A stretch of DNA of 64,000 bases from Rhodoferax sp. (lineage in GTDB: Bacteria > Pseudomonadota > Gammaproteobacteria > Burkholderiales > Burkholderiaceae_C): assembly GCF_023700745.1 (NCBI RefSeq), contig NZ_JAMPYG010000003.1, forward strand, positions 124,001 through 188,000, written 5' to 3'. Position 1 is the first letter of the stretch. The number at the start of each line of letters is the position of its first letter. This document shows positions 1 to 10,889 of the stretch, piece by piece. The notes under the pieces are model-generated. The model saw only the letters and a program-made list of their open reading frames with translations. It was not told the DNA's origin and searched no databases. The position numbers were made by a program, and so were the translations under genes.

Positions 1-80
1 TACTTCTACCAGGAGTTCAGATTGAGGGGGGTTCTGCCCACAAGGTAGACGGAGCAAAGCACATGGAAGTCCGAAGAAAA

Positions 81-115
81 AAGGCTTGCGAGGTGATCCC
101 TGGCAAGCCTTTTTT
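81..115 (+). terminator. Rho-independent terminator
   Basis: A perfect 9-bp stem, AAGGCTTGC (81-89) against GCAAGCCTT (103-111), has a 13-nt loop and runs straight into a T tract. It probably ends a plus-strand transcript that enters from outside the window; at most a few codons of that gene would lie in the first ~50 bases. Confidence 0.75.
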
Positions 116-123
116 GCGTTTGT

Positions 124-455
124 GAAGCGTGAACAACGGCAACGTAAGCACAATGCTCTCAAGTGATTTAGAAACAACATAATCACTACGGAAGACACCT
201 GGAATTGATGGTCACCTGGCTCTGGAGACACGAGTCCTGGATCACGCAGTTCGTTAGCCGATTGAACGCGGTGATTTACCTTTGGTGGCTCAGAAAGCCC
301 GGTGTTATGACTCTTTAGACGATTCAGACAATGGCTGTCTAATATGGCTACAAGATGCTGGTTTGCGTCTCAAAGTGACCGTTGTGGCGATACATTTCGG
401 TCTTCTGATAAGAGAAGTCTCATCCCACCTAGAATGACTCCAAGGGAGATAAATT
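124..455. other. Intergenic stretch with no recognised gene
   Basis: No frame here has convincing coding character in either direction. The only local structure noticed is a loose inverted repeat, TTAGAC at 315-320 against GTCTAA at 337-342, which could be an operator for the downstream restriction operon but is too short to be more than a hint. Base composition is visibly more AT-rich than in the housekeeping genes to the right. Confidence 0.5.
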
Positions 456-563
456 ATGTCAATAGCGCCCGTCAAGCGCGAAGTCAAAAAGGTGCCAGTT
501 CATAGGGGTCATCAAACCATTTTGCAGAGCCACTGGCTGGCCAAAAAAGCATTACTGGTATGA
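456..563 (+). CDS. 35-residue small ORF overlapping the start of hsdR
   Basis: An ATG at 456 follows a strong Shine-Dalgarno sequence (AAGGGAG, 442-448) at good spacing. It opens a 35-codon frame whose TGA overlaps the hsdR ATG in an ATGA arrangement. The peptide is basic (many Lys, Arg and His) and matches no family I recognise. hsdR itself has no clear ribosome-binding site, so translation of this frame may carry ribosomes onto hsdR. It may be a real leader peptide gene or only a coupling device. Confidence 0.4.
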   Translation: MSIAPVKREVKKVPVHRGHQTILQSHWLAKKALLV

Positions 564-3022
564 GCAAACCTAACTTCAGCGAAGACGACACCAGCGCCAA
601 ATTCATCACCCCGGCGTTGTACCAGGCCGGCTGGACTGAACCCGCGATTCGCCGCCAGGTGGCGTTCACGGCGGGTCGCATCATTGTGCGGGGCAAACTG
701 GTCACGCGCGGCAAGGCCAAGCGGGCCGACTATGTGCTGTACATCGGGCACTTTCCCATTGCCTTGATTGAGGCCAAGCACAACTTCAAGGCCGTGGGTG
801 ACGGCATGCAGCAGGCGCTGGACTACGCCACCACACTTGACATTCCTTTCGTTTTTTCCAGCAATGGCCACGGCTTTGTGTTGCATGACCGCACTGGCAC
901 ATCGGTGCAACTGGAAACCACCTTGAAACTGGACGACTTTCCCAGTCCAGCTGCGCTTTGGAACCGTTATCTGGCCTGGAAGGGCCTGACCCCGGCACAG
1001 GAACAAGTGGTCAAACAACCGTATTTTGACGATGGCAGCGGCAAAGAGCCACGTTATTACCAGCGCAACGCCGTCAACGCCGCGGTCGAATCCATCGCCA
1101 AGGGCCAAAACCGCATCCTGCTGGTGATGGCTACCGGCACTGGCAAGACTTTCACCGCGTTTCAGATCATCTGGCGGCTGTGGAAGGCGGGGCAAAAGAA
1201 GCGCATCTTGTATCTTGCCGACCGCAACATCCTCATTGACCAAACCATGGTCAACGACTTTCGCCCTTTTGGCGGTGCCATGGCCAAGCTCAGTGTCAAC
1301 GCCAAAACCATCGAGCGTGCCGACGGGAGCGATATTGACTTGCCCCTGGCCATGGACCGTGGCCCCGACAATAAACGCCGCATCAACGCCGCTTATGAAA
1401 TTTACCTGGGGCTGTACCAGGCCATCACCGGCCCCGAAGAGCACCAGAAAATTTTCAAGGAATTCAGTCCTGGTTTCTTCGATTTGATCGTGATTGACGA
1501 ATGCCACCGTGGTAGCGCTGCCGAAGACTCGGCCTGGCGCGAAATCCTGGAGTATTTCAGCGCCGCCACCCAAATCGGAATGACCGCCACGCCCAAGGAA
1601 ACCGAGTACGTTTCCAACAGCGAGTATTTTGGCGCCCCGGTGTTCACTTACAGCCTGAAACAAGGCATACGCGATGGCTTTTTGGCCCCCTACAAGGTCA
1701 TCAAGGTTCATCTGGATGTCGACGTGGAAGGCTACCGCCCCATGCCCGGCGAGGTGGACCAATACGGCCACGAGATTGAAGACCGCCTGTATAACCAGAA
1801 AGACTTTGATCACACCCTCATCATTGACAACCGAACCGCCCGCGTCGCCAAGTGGGTCAGTGACTACCTCAAGGCCAGCGGCGACCGGTTCCAGAAGACC
1901 ATCGTTTTTTGCGTGGACACGCCCCATGCCGCTCGCATGCGCCAGGCCTTCATCAATGAAAACGCCGATCTGGTCAAACAGTTTCCGCGCTATGTGATGC
2001 GCATCACGGGCGACGACCCCGAAGGCAAAGAACAGCTCGGCAATTTCATCGACCCCGAGTCCAAAGTGCCGGTCATCGTGACCACGTCGCGCCTGCTTTC
2101 CACGGGGGTTGATGCCCAAACCTGCCGCCTGATCGTGCTGGAGCGCGAAGTCGGCAGCATGACCGAGTTCAAGCAAATCGTGGGGCGCGGCACCCGCGTG
2201 CATGAGGACACCCACAAGTATTACTTCACCCTGATCGACTTTCGCAAAGCCACCAACCACTTTGCCGACCCCGACTTTGATGGTGAACCGGTGCAGATAT
2301 ATGAACCCGGCGAAGGCGACCCTGTGATGCCGCCCGAGCTACCAGAGGACTTGCCCTGGGGTGCAGAAGACGCGTCACCAGCCACGCCCGCTGAAGACGA
2401 AACCGTGGTCGTCGGTTACCCACCACCTGACATCTCGTTGCCGCCAGAAGTTGCAGAACCACGTCCCAAATATTTCATCAAGGGCAAACCGGTCAAGGTG
2501 CTGACCGAACGCGTGGAATACCTGGATGAAAACGGCAAACTCGTCACCGAGAGTTTGCGCGACTACAGCCGCAAAGCCATTCGCGCCCACTACGCCAGCC
2601 TGGACGCCTTCTTGCGCCGCTGGAAAGGTGAAGAGCGCAAAGAACGGGTCATGGAAGAACTCGCCGAAGAGGGCCTGCCCCTGCAGCCGCTGATGGATGA
2701 AGTGGGCAAAGACCTGGATCCGTTTGATCTGATCTGCCACATTGCCTTCGACCAGCCACCCTTGACCCGACGCGAACGGGCCGACCAGGTACGCAAGCGT
2801 GACGTGTTCACCCAATACGGCCCGCAAGCCCGCGCTGTTCTGGAAGCGCTGCTGACCAAATACCAGGACGAGGGCGTGGTTGGTGGGCTGGGCAATGTAA
2901 AAATTCTCGAAATCCCGCCCTTTAACCAAATGGGCATGCCGTTTCAACTCATCAAACAATTCGGCACCAAAGCCGGGTTTGAGCATGCCGTGCATGAACT
3001 GCAAATCGCGCTCTATTCATAA
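560..3022 (+). CDS. hsdR: Type I restriction enzyme, R (endonuclease/translocase) subunit
   Basis: This is the motor and nuclease subunit of a type I restriction-modification complex. It translocates unmethylated DNA using ATP and cuts it away from the recognition site. The N-terminal PD-(D/E)xK nuclease shows Asp57, Glu71-Ala-Lys73 and a following QxxxY. The SF2 helicase core has Walker A ATGTGKT (191-197), the DECH box (313-316), the TAT motif near 342 and a QIVGRGTR motif VI. At 820 residues it has the length of the EcoEI/EcoAI (type IB) R subunits, shorter than EcoKI. It is the first gene of hsdR-hsdM-hsdS, 11 bp before hsdM. The ATG at 560 overlaps the stop of the upstream small ORF; no independent Shine-Dalgarno site is obvious. 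Confidence 0.95.
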   Translation: MSKPNFSEDDTSAKFITPALYQAGWTEPAIRRQVAFTAGRIIVRGKLVTRGKAKRADYVLYIGHFPIALIEAKHNFKAVGDGMQQALDYATTLDIPFVFSSNGHGFVLHDRTGTSVQLETTLKLDDFPSPAALWNRYLAWKGLTPAQEQVVKQPYFDDGSGKEPRYYQRNAVNAAVESIAKGQNRILLVMATGTGKTFTAFQIIWRLWKAGQKKRILYLADRNILIDQTMVNDFRPFGGAMAKLSVNAKTIERADGSDIDLPLAMDRGPDNKRRINAAYEIYLGLYQAITGPEEHQKIFKEFSPGFFDLIVIDECHRGSAAEDSAWREILEYFSAATQIGMTATPKETEYVSNSEYFGAPVFTYSLKQGIRDGFLAPYKVIKVHLDVDVEGYRPMPGEVDQYGHEIEDRLYNQKDFDHTLIIDNRTARVAKWVSDYLKASGDRFQKTIVFCVDTPHAARMRQAFINENADLVKQFPRYVMRITGDDPEGKEQLGNFIDPESKVPVIVTTSRLLSTGVDAQTCRLIVLEREVGSMTEFKQIVGRGTRVHEDTHKYYFTLIDFRKATNHFADPDFDGEPVQIYEPGEGDPVMPPELPEDLPWGAEDASPATPAEDETVVVGYPPPDISLPPEVAEPRPKYFIKGKPVKVLTERVEYLDENGKLVTESLRDYSRKAIRAHYASLDAFLRRWKGEERKERVMEELAEEGLPLQPLMDEVGKDLDPFDLICHIAFDQPPLTRRERADQVRKRDVFTQYGPQARAVLEALLTKYQDEGVVGGLGNVKILEIPPFNQMGMPFQLIKQFGTKAGFEHAVHELQIALYS

Positions 3023-3033
3023 ATTAAGTATTC

Positions 3034-4491
3034 ATGTCCGCAAGAAACACCGTTAAATCCATTCAAGACATCATGCGCAAAGACGCCGGTGTTGATGGTG
3101 ATGCCCAGCGCCTGTCGCAACTGTGCTGGATGTTCTTCCTCAAAATCGTGGATGACCAGGACCAGCAGATGGAGGTCATGCAAGACCACTACACCTCGCC
3201 CATACCCGCCGCACTGCAGTGGCGCACCTGGGCCAGCAACCCTGAAGGCATCACCGGTTCGGAGCTGATGGCCTTCATCAACGGCGAGTTGTTCCCGAAG
3301 CTCAAAGAGCTGCCAGCCACCGGCAAGTGGGCCAGCCGCGCCCGCGTGGTCAAGGCCGTGTTTGAAGACGCCTACAACTACATGAAAGATGGCCAGCTCA
3401 TCCGCCAGGTCGTCAACAAGATCAACGAGGTCAACTTCAACGACTTGGCCGAACGCAAACACTTTGGCGACATTTACGAGCAAATGCTCAACGACCTGCA
3501 GGCTGCAGGCAACGCCGGCGAGTTTTACACGCCGCGTGCTGTCACCGCCTTCATGGTGGACCGCATCGACCCCAAACCGGGTGAGATCATCATGGACCCG
3601 AGCTGTGGCACGGGTGGTTTTTTAACCTGCAGCATCCGCCACATGCGCGACCGCTATGTGAAGACGGTTGAAGATGAAGCCGCATTGCAATCGAGCTTGC
3701 GCGCCGTCGAACTCAAGCAACTGCCCCACATGCTGTGTGTGACCAACATGTTGCTGCACGGCGTGGAAGACGCCAGCTTTGTGCGCCACTACAACACCCT
3801 GGCCCGGCCCTATGTGAGCTACACCAATGCCGACCGCGTTGACATCATCCTGACCAATCCGCCCTTTGGCGCATCGGTGCAGGACGGCATTGAAAGCAAT
3901 TTTCCGCAACACTTTCGCACCAAAGAAACAGCAGATTTGTTTCTGGCCCTGATCATTCGTTTGCTCAAGACCAATGGCCGTGCCGCCGTGGTGTTACCCG
4001 ACGGTTCGCTGTTTGGCGAGGGCGTGAAAACACGGCTGAAAGAGCACCTGATGGCCGAGTGCAACCTGCACACCATCGTGCGACTGCCCAACAGCGTCTT
4101 CAAGCCCTACGCCAGCATCGGCACCAACCTGCTGTTCTTTGAGAAAGGCACGCCCACGCAAGACATCTGGTTTTATGAACACCGCGTGCCCGCCACCCAG
4201 AAAGCCTATTCCATGACCCGACCCATTCGGCTGGAGCATCTGCAAGGCTGCGTGGACTGGTGGGGTGGCGCAAGCCGTGAGGGTCGTGTAGAAACCGATG
4301 TTGCATGGAAGGTCAGCGCTGACGAGGTGAAGGCCCGCGGCTACAACCTCGACTTCAAGAATCCGCACACTGTGGCCGACGACCATGGCGACCCGGCAGA
4401 ACTGCTGGTGAGTTTGAACGAGGCCGAAGCCAAAGCGGCTGCGCTGCGCGACCAGCTCAAAGCCATCCTGCAAGAGGCCCTGCTGCGATGA
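3034..4491 (+). CDS. hsdM: Type I restriction-modification DNA methyltransferase, M subunit
   Basis: This N6-adenine methyltransferase of the type I complex protects host DNA and, with HsdS, forms the methylase core. The 485-residue protein has the HsdM N-terminal helical domain (about 5-130) and then the N6_Mtase domain. The SAM-binding motif DPSCGTGG lies at 188-195 and the catalytic NPPFG at 275-279. No truncation is visible, so the enzyme should be active. The stop overlaps the hsdS start as ATGA, which implies translational coupling. Confidence 0.96.
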   Translation: MSARNTVKSIQDIMRKDAGVDGDAQRLSQLCWMFFLKIVDDQDQQMEVMQDHYTSPIPAALQWRTWASNPEGITGSELMAFINGELFPKLKELPATGKWASRARVVKAVFEDAYNYMKDGQLIRQVVNKINEVNFNDLAERKHFGDIYEQMLNDLQAAGNAGEFYTPRAVTAFMVDRIDPKPGEIIMDPSCGTGGFLTCSIRHMRDRYVKTVEDEAALQSSLRAVELKQLPHMLCVTNMLLHGVEDASFVRHYNTLARPYVSYTNADRVDIILTNPPFGASVQDGIESNFPQHFRTKETADLFLALIIRLLKTNGRAAVVLPDGSLFGEGVKTRLKEHLMAECNLHTIVRLPNSVFKPYASIGTNLLFFEKGTPTQDIWFYEHRVPATQKAYSMTRPIRLEHLQGCVDWWGGASREGRVETDVAWKVSADEVKARGYNLDFKNPHTVADDHGDPAELLVSLNEAEAKAAALRDQLKAILQEALLR

Positions 4492-6041
4492 ACGCCACGC
4501 AACTACTGGCCCACTTCGACCGGCTGGCCGAAGCGCCCAATGCAGTGCCACGTCTGCGCCGTTTCATTTTGGATTTGGCGGTGCGGGGGAAGTTGGTGGA
4601 ACAGGATGCGGGGGATGAGCCGGCGGGGGAATTACTGAAGCGGATTTATGCACATAAGGCCGACTTGGTAAATGAGAGACTACTCAAAGTGCAATCAGCA
4701 TTTACCGCAGTCCCACTTGCCTTACAGCCCTATCGACTTAAATCAAATTGGATGTGGGCGTTCTTTGGCAGCATTATGATTTCGCGCGACGGCGAACGAA
4801 TTCCCGTTTCCAAGGAGGAGCGAAACACCCGAGCGAAGACGTATGACTATTACGGCGCGTCGGGGGTGATCGATAAGATTGACGGTTTCCTGTTCGATAA
4901 GCCACTGCTGCTGATCGGTGAGGACGGCGCAAATTTGATTAACCGCTCAACGCCCATAGCATTTATCGCACGTGGTCAGTATTGGGTCAATAACCATGCG
5001 CATGTGCTCGATGGAATCACGGAGGATTTTCTTAGGTACATCGAGCTATACGTCAATGCCATTGACTTGAAGGCATACGTTACTGGCACAGCGCAGCCGA
5101 AAATGAATCAGGCGAAGATGAACAGCATTCCTGTTGCCATCCCGCCGGAGGCCGAACAACACCGCATAGTCGCCAAGGTGGACGAACTCATGGCCCTGTG
5201 CGATCAGCTCGAAGCCGCGCAGCAAGAACGCGAACGCCGCCGTGACCGCCTAGCCGCCGCATCCCTGCAGCGCCTGAACCAGCCTGCTGCCGACACCACC
5301 CCCGAAGCCCAACGCGAGCACGCCCGCTTCTACCTGCAGCATCTCCCGCGCCTCACCACCCGGCCTGAGCACATAAAGGCAATGCGGCAGACGATTTTGA
5401 ATCTGGCGGTGCGTGGGGCTCTATCGGACAGTAACGAGTGGTCGTTGTATTCTCAGCCGCTGAAGATAGCAGCGACTCTCCAAAATGGATATGCATTCAA
5501 GAGTGAGTGGTTTGCCAAAACTGGAATTCGATTGCTGCGCAACACAAATGTCAGTCACGGCGTTATCCGGTGGGATGAATTGGCATGTCTTCCGATTGAG
5601 CAAGCTGAAGAGTTTGAGCGATTCAAGTTGCTTGAAGGTGATGTCGTACTTTCTCTGGACCGCCCGTTCATCGGCACTGGCACGAAAGTAGCGCGTGTGC
5701 GGACGAACGATTTACCCTGTTTACTGTTGCAACGAGTTGGACGATTTCAGTTGAATCTCGACTTATTGACTTCGGACTACCTGTTTCTATGGATCGAGTC
5801 ACCACAGTTCACCGATCAAATTGATCCCGGTAGAAGCAACGGGATCCCGCATATTTCATCTAAGCAAGTAGAGTGTGCTGAGATATTCCTCCCACCCCTC
5901 GCCGAACAACACCGCATCGTCGCCAAAGTCGATGAACTCATGGCCCTGTGCGACCAGCTCGAAGCCCAGCTCACCACCACCCAAACCGACAGCCGCCGCT
6001 TGCTGGAGGCGGTTTTGGTAGCGGCGCTCGTCCCGGTTTAG
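4488..6041 (+). CDS. hsdS: Type I restriction-modification specificity subunit
   Basis: HsdS reads the bipartite target sequence for HsdM and HsdR. The 517-residue protein has the expected two halves. Each has a variable target-recognition domain (about 60-215 and 315-465) followed by a nearly identical conserved helix; VAKVDELMALCDQLEA occurs at 228-243 and 478-493, exactly 250 residues apart. A short LAVRG motif also precedes each recognition domain. The DNA of both recognition domains is visibly richer in A and T than the conserved parts, as expected for segments exchanged between strains. The recognition sequence cannot be read from the protein. Confidence 0.95.
   Translation: MNATQLLAHFDRLAEAPNAVPRLRRFILDLAVRGKLVEQDAGDEPAGELLKRIYAHKADLVNERLLKVQSAFTAVPLALQPYRLKSNWMWAFFGSIMISRDGERIPVSKEERNTRAKTYDYYGASGVIDKIDGFLFDKPLLLIGEDGANLINRSTPIAFIARGQYWVNNHAHVLDGITEDFLRYIELYVNAIDLKAYVTGTAQPKMNQAKMNSIPVAIPPEAEQHRIVAKVDELMALCDQLEAAQQERERRRDRLAAASLQRLNQPAADTTPEAQREHARFYLQHLPRLTTRPEHIKAMRQTILNLAVRGALSDSNEWSLYSQPLKIAATLQNGYAFKSEWFAKTGIRLLRNTNVSHGVIRWDELACLPIEQAEEFERFKLLEGDVVLSLDRPFIGTGTKVARVRTNDLPCLLLQRVGRFQLNLDLLTSDYLFLWIESPQFTDQIDPGRSNGIPHISSKQVECAEIFLPPLAEQHRIVAKVDELMALCDQLEAQLTTTQTDSRRLLEAVLVAALVPV
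5151..5216 (+). repeat. hsdS internal direct repeat, copy 1
   Basis: This 66-bp segment recurs at 5901-5966 with five differences. It encodes the conserved helical linker of HsdS. Such repeats are the usual crossover points for swapping target-recognition domains. Confidence 0.85.
5901..5966 (+). repeat. hsdS internal direct repeat, copy 2
   Basis: This is the second copy of the 66-bp repeat, 750 bp (250 codons) after the first and in the same frame. A recombination event between the copies would delete one recognition domain cleanly. Confidence 0.85.
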
Positions 6042-6089
6042 TGGTCAAAAATTGAAAAATAATGGCTCCCCATAAAGAATGACTCGCCC

Positions 6090-6857
6090 ATGAACTTAGG
6101 CACGACCACGGCAATTGACAGCGCCACCCTTATTCAGCAGATGATCGGGTTGGGTGAAACCCGCCAGCTTGAATTCAAGCGCGTCAGCGGCAAGATGGTC
6201 GGAAAGGCGCTGGAAACGGTGTGTGCCTTTGCGAACACCGACGGAGGTACGTTGGTGCTGGGTTTGGCGGACCTGAAGGAGTTCAAGGGAGATGCCCGGA
6301 TGTTTGGCATTGAAGAAAATCCGGAAGCTGTGGACGAACTACAGCGCAAACTACTGACGGAATTTGTACCAGCCATTGACACGATTCGTCTGCACCGTTT
6401 GCCTTGCAAACTGCTTAACGGACCAGCCAAAGGGCAGACCGGTCATCTGCTGTTGGTACAAGTAGGCCGCACCAGTAATGTGCACTCCATCATCAATGGC
6501 AGCACTTTCACCCGCTTGGACGCCGGAAATCGGTCCATGAGCGCGGGTGAAAGTACGGACCTGTCATATCGGCGCGGGGTGCGCAGTGCCAGCAGCGAAC
6601 CCGTTCCCGTGGCGCTTGACAGACTAAAAACCGATGCCTGGCGACGCTTTGCCGAAGCGCGAGGTCCTTTGTCCGGAACCTTCTCAGACCAGCTTTTGCG
6701 CATTGGTCTTGCTGAGGAAGTCAATGGTGTGATCCAGCCCCGGCGTGCCGCCGTACTGCTGTTTGCGGATGAACCTGGAAGCTTGTTGGCATCGTTGGAT
6801 ACCCGGAAGAGCCAAGCGAAATATGGCCTACACCAAACCGAATGGCGGCAGTTCTGA
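6090..6857 (+). pseudogene. AlbA_2/Schlafen-type putative DNA-binding protein, 3'-truncated
   Basis: The N-terminal ~150 residues form an AlbA_2 (Schlafen-like) domain, with QLEFKR and an ANTDGGTLVLG motif. A winged-helix-like segment follows. Homologues of this type usually run to about 400-550 residues, with a C-terminal ATPase-like or HTH region. Here homology-like sequence stops after VLLFADEPGSLLAS (about residue 237) and ends in some 20 unrelated residues. The frame is therefore probably a remnant cut at its 3' end. It lies 48 bp after hsdS; such genes often accompany restriction and phage-defence loci. Its function is unknown. Confidence 0.6.
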
Positions 6858-6864
6858 GTTGACT

Positions 6865-6890
6865 TTGTTATCTACGCTCGAAGATAACAA
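6865..6890. repeat. Perfect inverted repeat just after the truncated gene
   Basis: Arms TTGTTATCT (6865-6873) and AGATAACAA (6882-6890) are perfectly complementary around an 8-nt loop, 8 bp after the stop codon. No T tract follows on either strand, so it is not a classical terminator. Confidence 0.6.
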
Positions 6891-6918
6891 CAACTGTTGA
6901 GAATAAAAATTCATGAAA

Positions 6919-6948
6919 AACAATGACTTACAGAGGTCGTTGTTTTCC
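6919..6948 (+). terminator. Possible terminator of the hsd region
   Basis: AACAATGAC (6919-6927) pairs with GTCGTTGTT (6936-6944), with one G-T wobble, and is followed by TTCCTTT. This is a weak terminator-like hairpin that would end transcription from the hsd side before it meets gyrB. Confidence 0.4.
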
Positions 6949-6973
6949 TTTAGGTAAACAAAATCCGCCGTAA

Positions 6974-7031
6974 GTAGACAACCCCCGGCAAAGCTTTGCC
7001 CTCAAAACGGCAAAACTTTGCTCACGTCTAC
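6974..7031. repeat. Nested inverted-repeat structure beyond the gyrB 3' end
   Basis: The 14-bp palindrome GGCAAAGCTTTGCC (6987-7000) is followed after 8 nt by a near copy, GGCAAAACTTTGC (7009-7021). Both are enclosed by GTAGAC (6974-6979) and GTCTAC (7026-7031). The whole 58-bp block can fold into one long hairpin. It lies 9 bp past the gyrB stop and may act as the convergent terminator between gyrB and the hsd region, although no T run accompanies it. Confidence 0.5.
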
Positions 7032-7039
7032 AAAGAGCA

Positions 7040-9676
<2,637 letters not shown>

Positions 9677-10783
9677 TTAGATGCGCATCGGCATCACCAC
9701 ATACTTGAACGTGGTGTTGTCGGGAATGGTAAACAGCGCGGAGCTGTTGCCGTCCGAGAGTTCCAGCGTCACCATGTCTTGCGACATGTTGCTGAGGGCG
9801 TCAATGAGGTAGGTCACGTTGAAGCCGATTTCGATGCTGTCGCCGCCGTAGTCGATGTCGAGCTCGTCAACCGCTTCTTCCTGCTCGGCATTATTGGCCG
9901 CCACGCGCAGGGTGCCGGGGTCGATGTTGAGGCGCACGCCCTTGAACTTTTCGCTGGTCAAGATGGCGGTGCGCTGCAGCGTGGCCAGCAGCGCGCTGCG
10001 GCCCAGCGTGATGCTGTTTTTGTGGTTGCGCGGAATCACGCGGTTGTAGTCGGGGAACTTGCCCTCGACCAGCTTGGTCACGAATTCCATGCCGTCAAAG
10101 CTGAACTTGGCCTGGTTGTTGGCAAATTGCATCTCGATGGCGCCGTCGGCATCCGACAGCAGGCGCTGCAGTTCCAGCACGGTCTTGCGCGGCAAAATGA
10201 CTTCTTGTTTGGGCACCTCGACGTCAAGGGTGGCACTGGCAAAGGCCAGCCGGTGGCCGTCGGTGGCCACCAGGCTGAGCTGCTTGCCTTCAACCACAAA
10301 CAAAATACCGTTCAGGTAATAGCGAATGTCGTGCACCGCCATGGCAAACGACACCTGGCTCAGCAAGGCCTTGAGTGTTTTCTGCGGCACGCTGAAAGCC
10401 GGACCAAAGTTGGCCGACTCCTGCACCAGCGGAAAGTCTTCGGCGGGCATGGATTGCAGCGTGAACTTGCTTTTGCCACCCTTGAGGATGAGTTTGGCCG
10501 CGCTGGATTCGAGCGACACCAGCTGGTCGGCCGGCATGGTGCGCAGGATGTCGATCAATTTGCGGGCGCCCACCGTGGTGGTGAAGTCGCCGGTATCGCC
10601 GCCCAGTTCGGCCGCCGTGCGGATCTGGATTTCGAGGTCGCTGGTCGTGAGCTGCAGGGCATCGCCCATTTTGCGAATCAGCACATTGGCCAGAATGGGC
10701 AGGGTATGGCGACGCTCCACGATACCTGAGACCGCCTGCAAAACCGACAAAACCTTGTCCTGGGTGGCTTTTAAAACAATCAT
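9677..10783 (-). CDS. dnaN: DNA polymerase III beta subunit (sliding clamp)
   Basis: This ring-shaped clamp tethers DNA polymerase III to its template. At 368 residues it has the standard length, and its three-domain sequence is complete from MIVLKA to the typical C-terminal VVMPMRI. An AGAGGA ribosome-binding site precedes the ATG. It sits between dnaA and gyrB in the canonical origin cluster, and no irregularity is seen. Confidence 0.98.
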   Translation of the reverse strand: MIVLKATQDKVLSVLQAVSGIVERRHTLPILANVLIRKMGDALQLTTSDLEIQIRTAAELGGDTGDFTTTVGARKLIDILRTMPADQLVSLESSAAKLILKGGKSKFTLQSMPAEDFPLVQESANFGPAFSVPQKTLKALLSQVSFAMAVHDIRYYLNGILFVVEGKQLSLVATDGHRLAFASATLDVEVPKQEVILPRKTVLELQRLLSDADGAIEMQFANNQAKFSFDGMEFVTKLVEGKFPDYNRVIPRNHKNSITLGRSALLATLQRTAILTSEKFKGVRLNIDPGTLRVAANNAEQEEAVDELDIDYGGDSIEIGFNVTYLIDALSNMSQDMVTLELSDGNSSALFTIPDNTTFKYVVMPMRI

Positions 10784-10889
10784 GTCATCCTCTTGGGTTC
10801 AATGGCGAATAGGCTGGACCCTGATGGGCCCAGACCGGCTGCAATAAATTGGCTATTTTCCCACTCATTTGCGTCAACTTTTAATTAGT

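Noticed and set aside
1..48. Possible C-terminal end of a plus-strand gene (open frame ending TAG at 46-48)
   Set aside because: Only 15 codons are visible and two other frames are also open; the downstream terminator supports a gene ending here but not which frame or family.
512..2260. 582-codon open frame antisense to hsdR
   Set aside because: hsdR is unambiguous by its motifs; the antisense frame is a by-product of GC-rich codon use and has no recognisable domain.
6867..6889. DnaA-box-like sequences (TTATCTACG and TTATCTTCG) in the repeat past gyrB
   Set aside because: Each has two or more mismatches to the consensus and they are simply the two arms of one inverted repeat.
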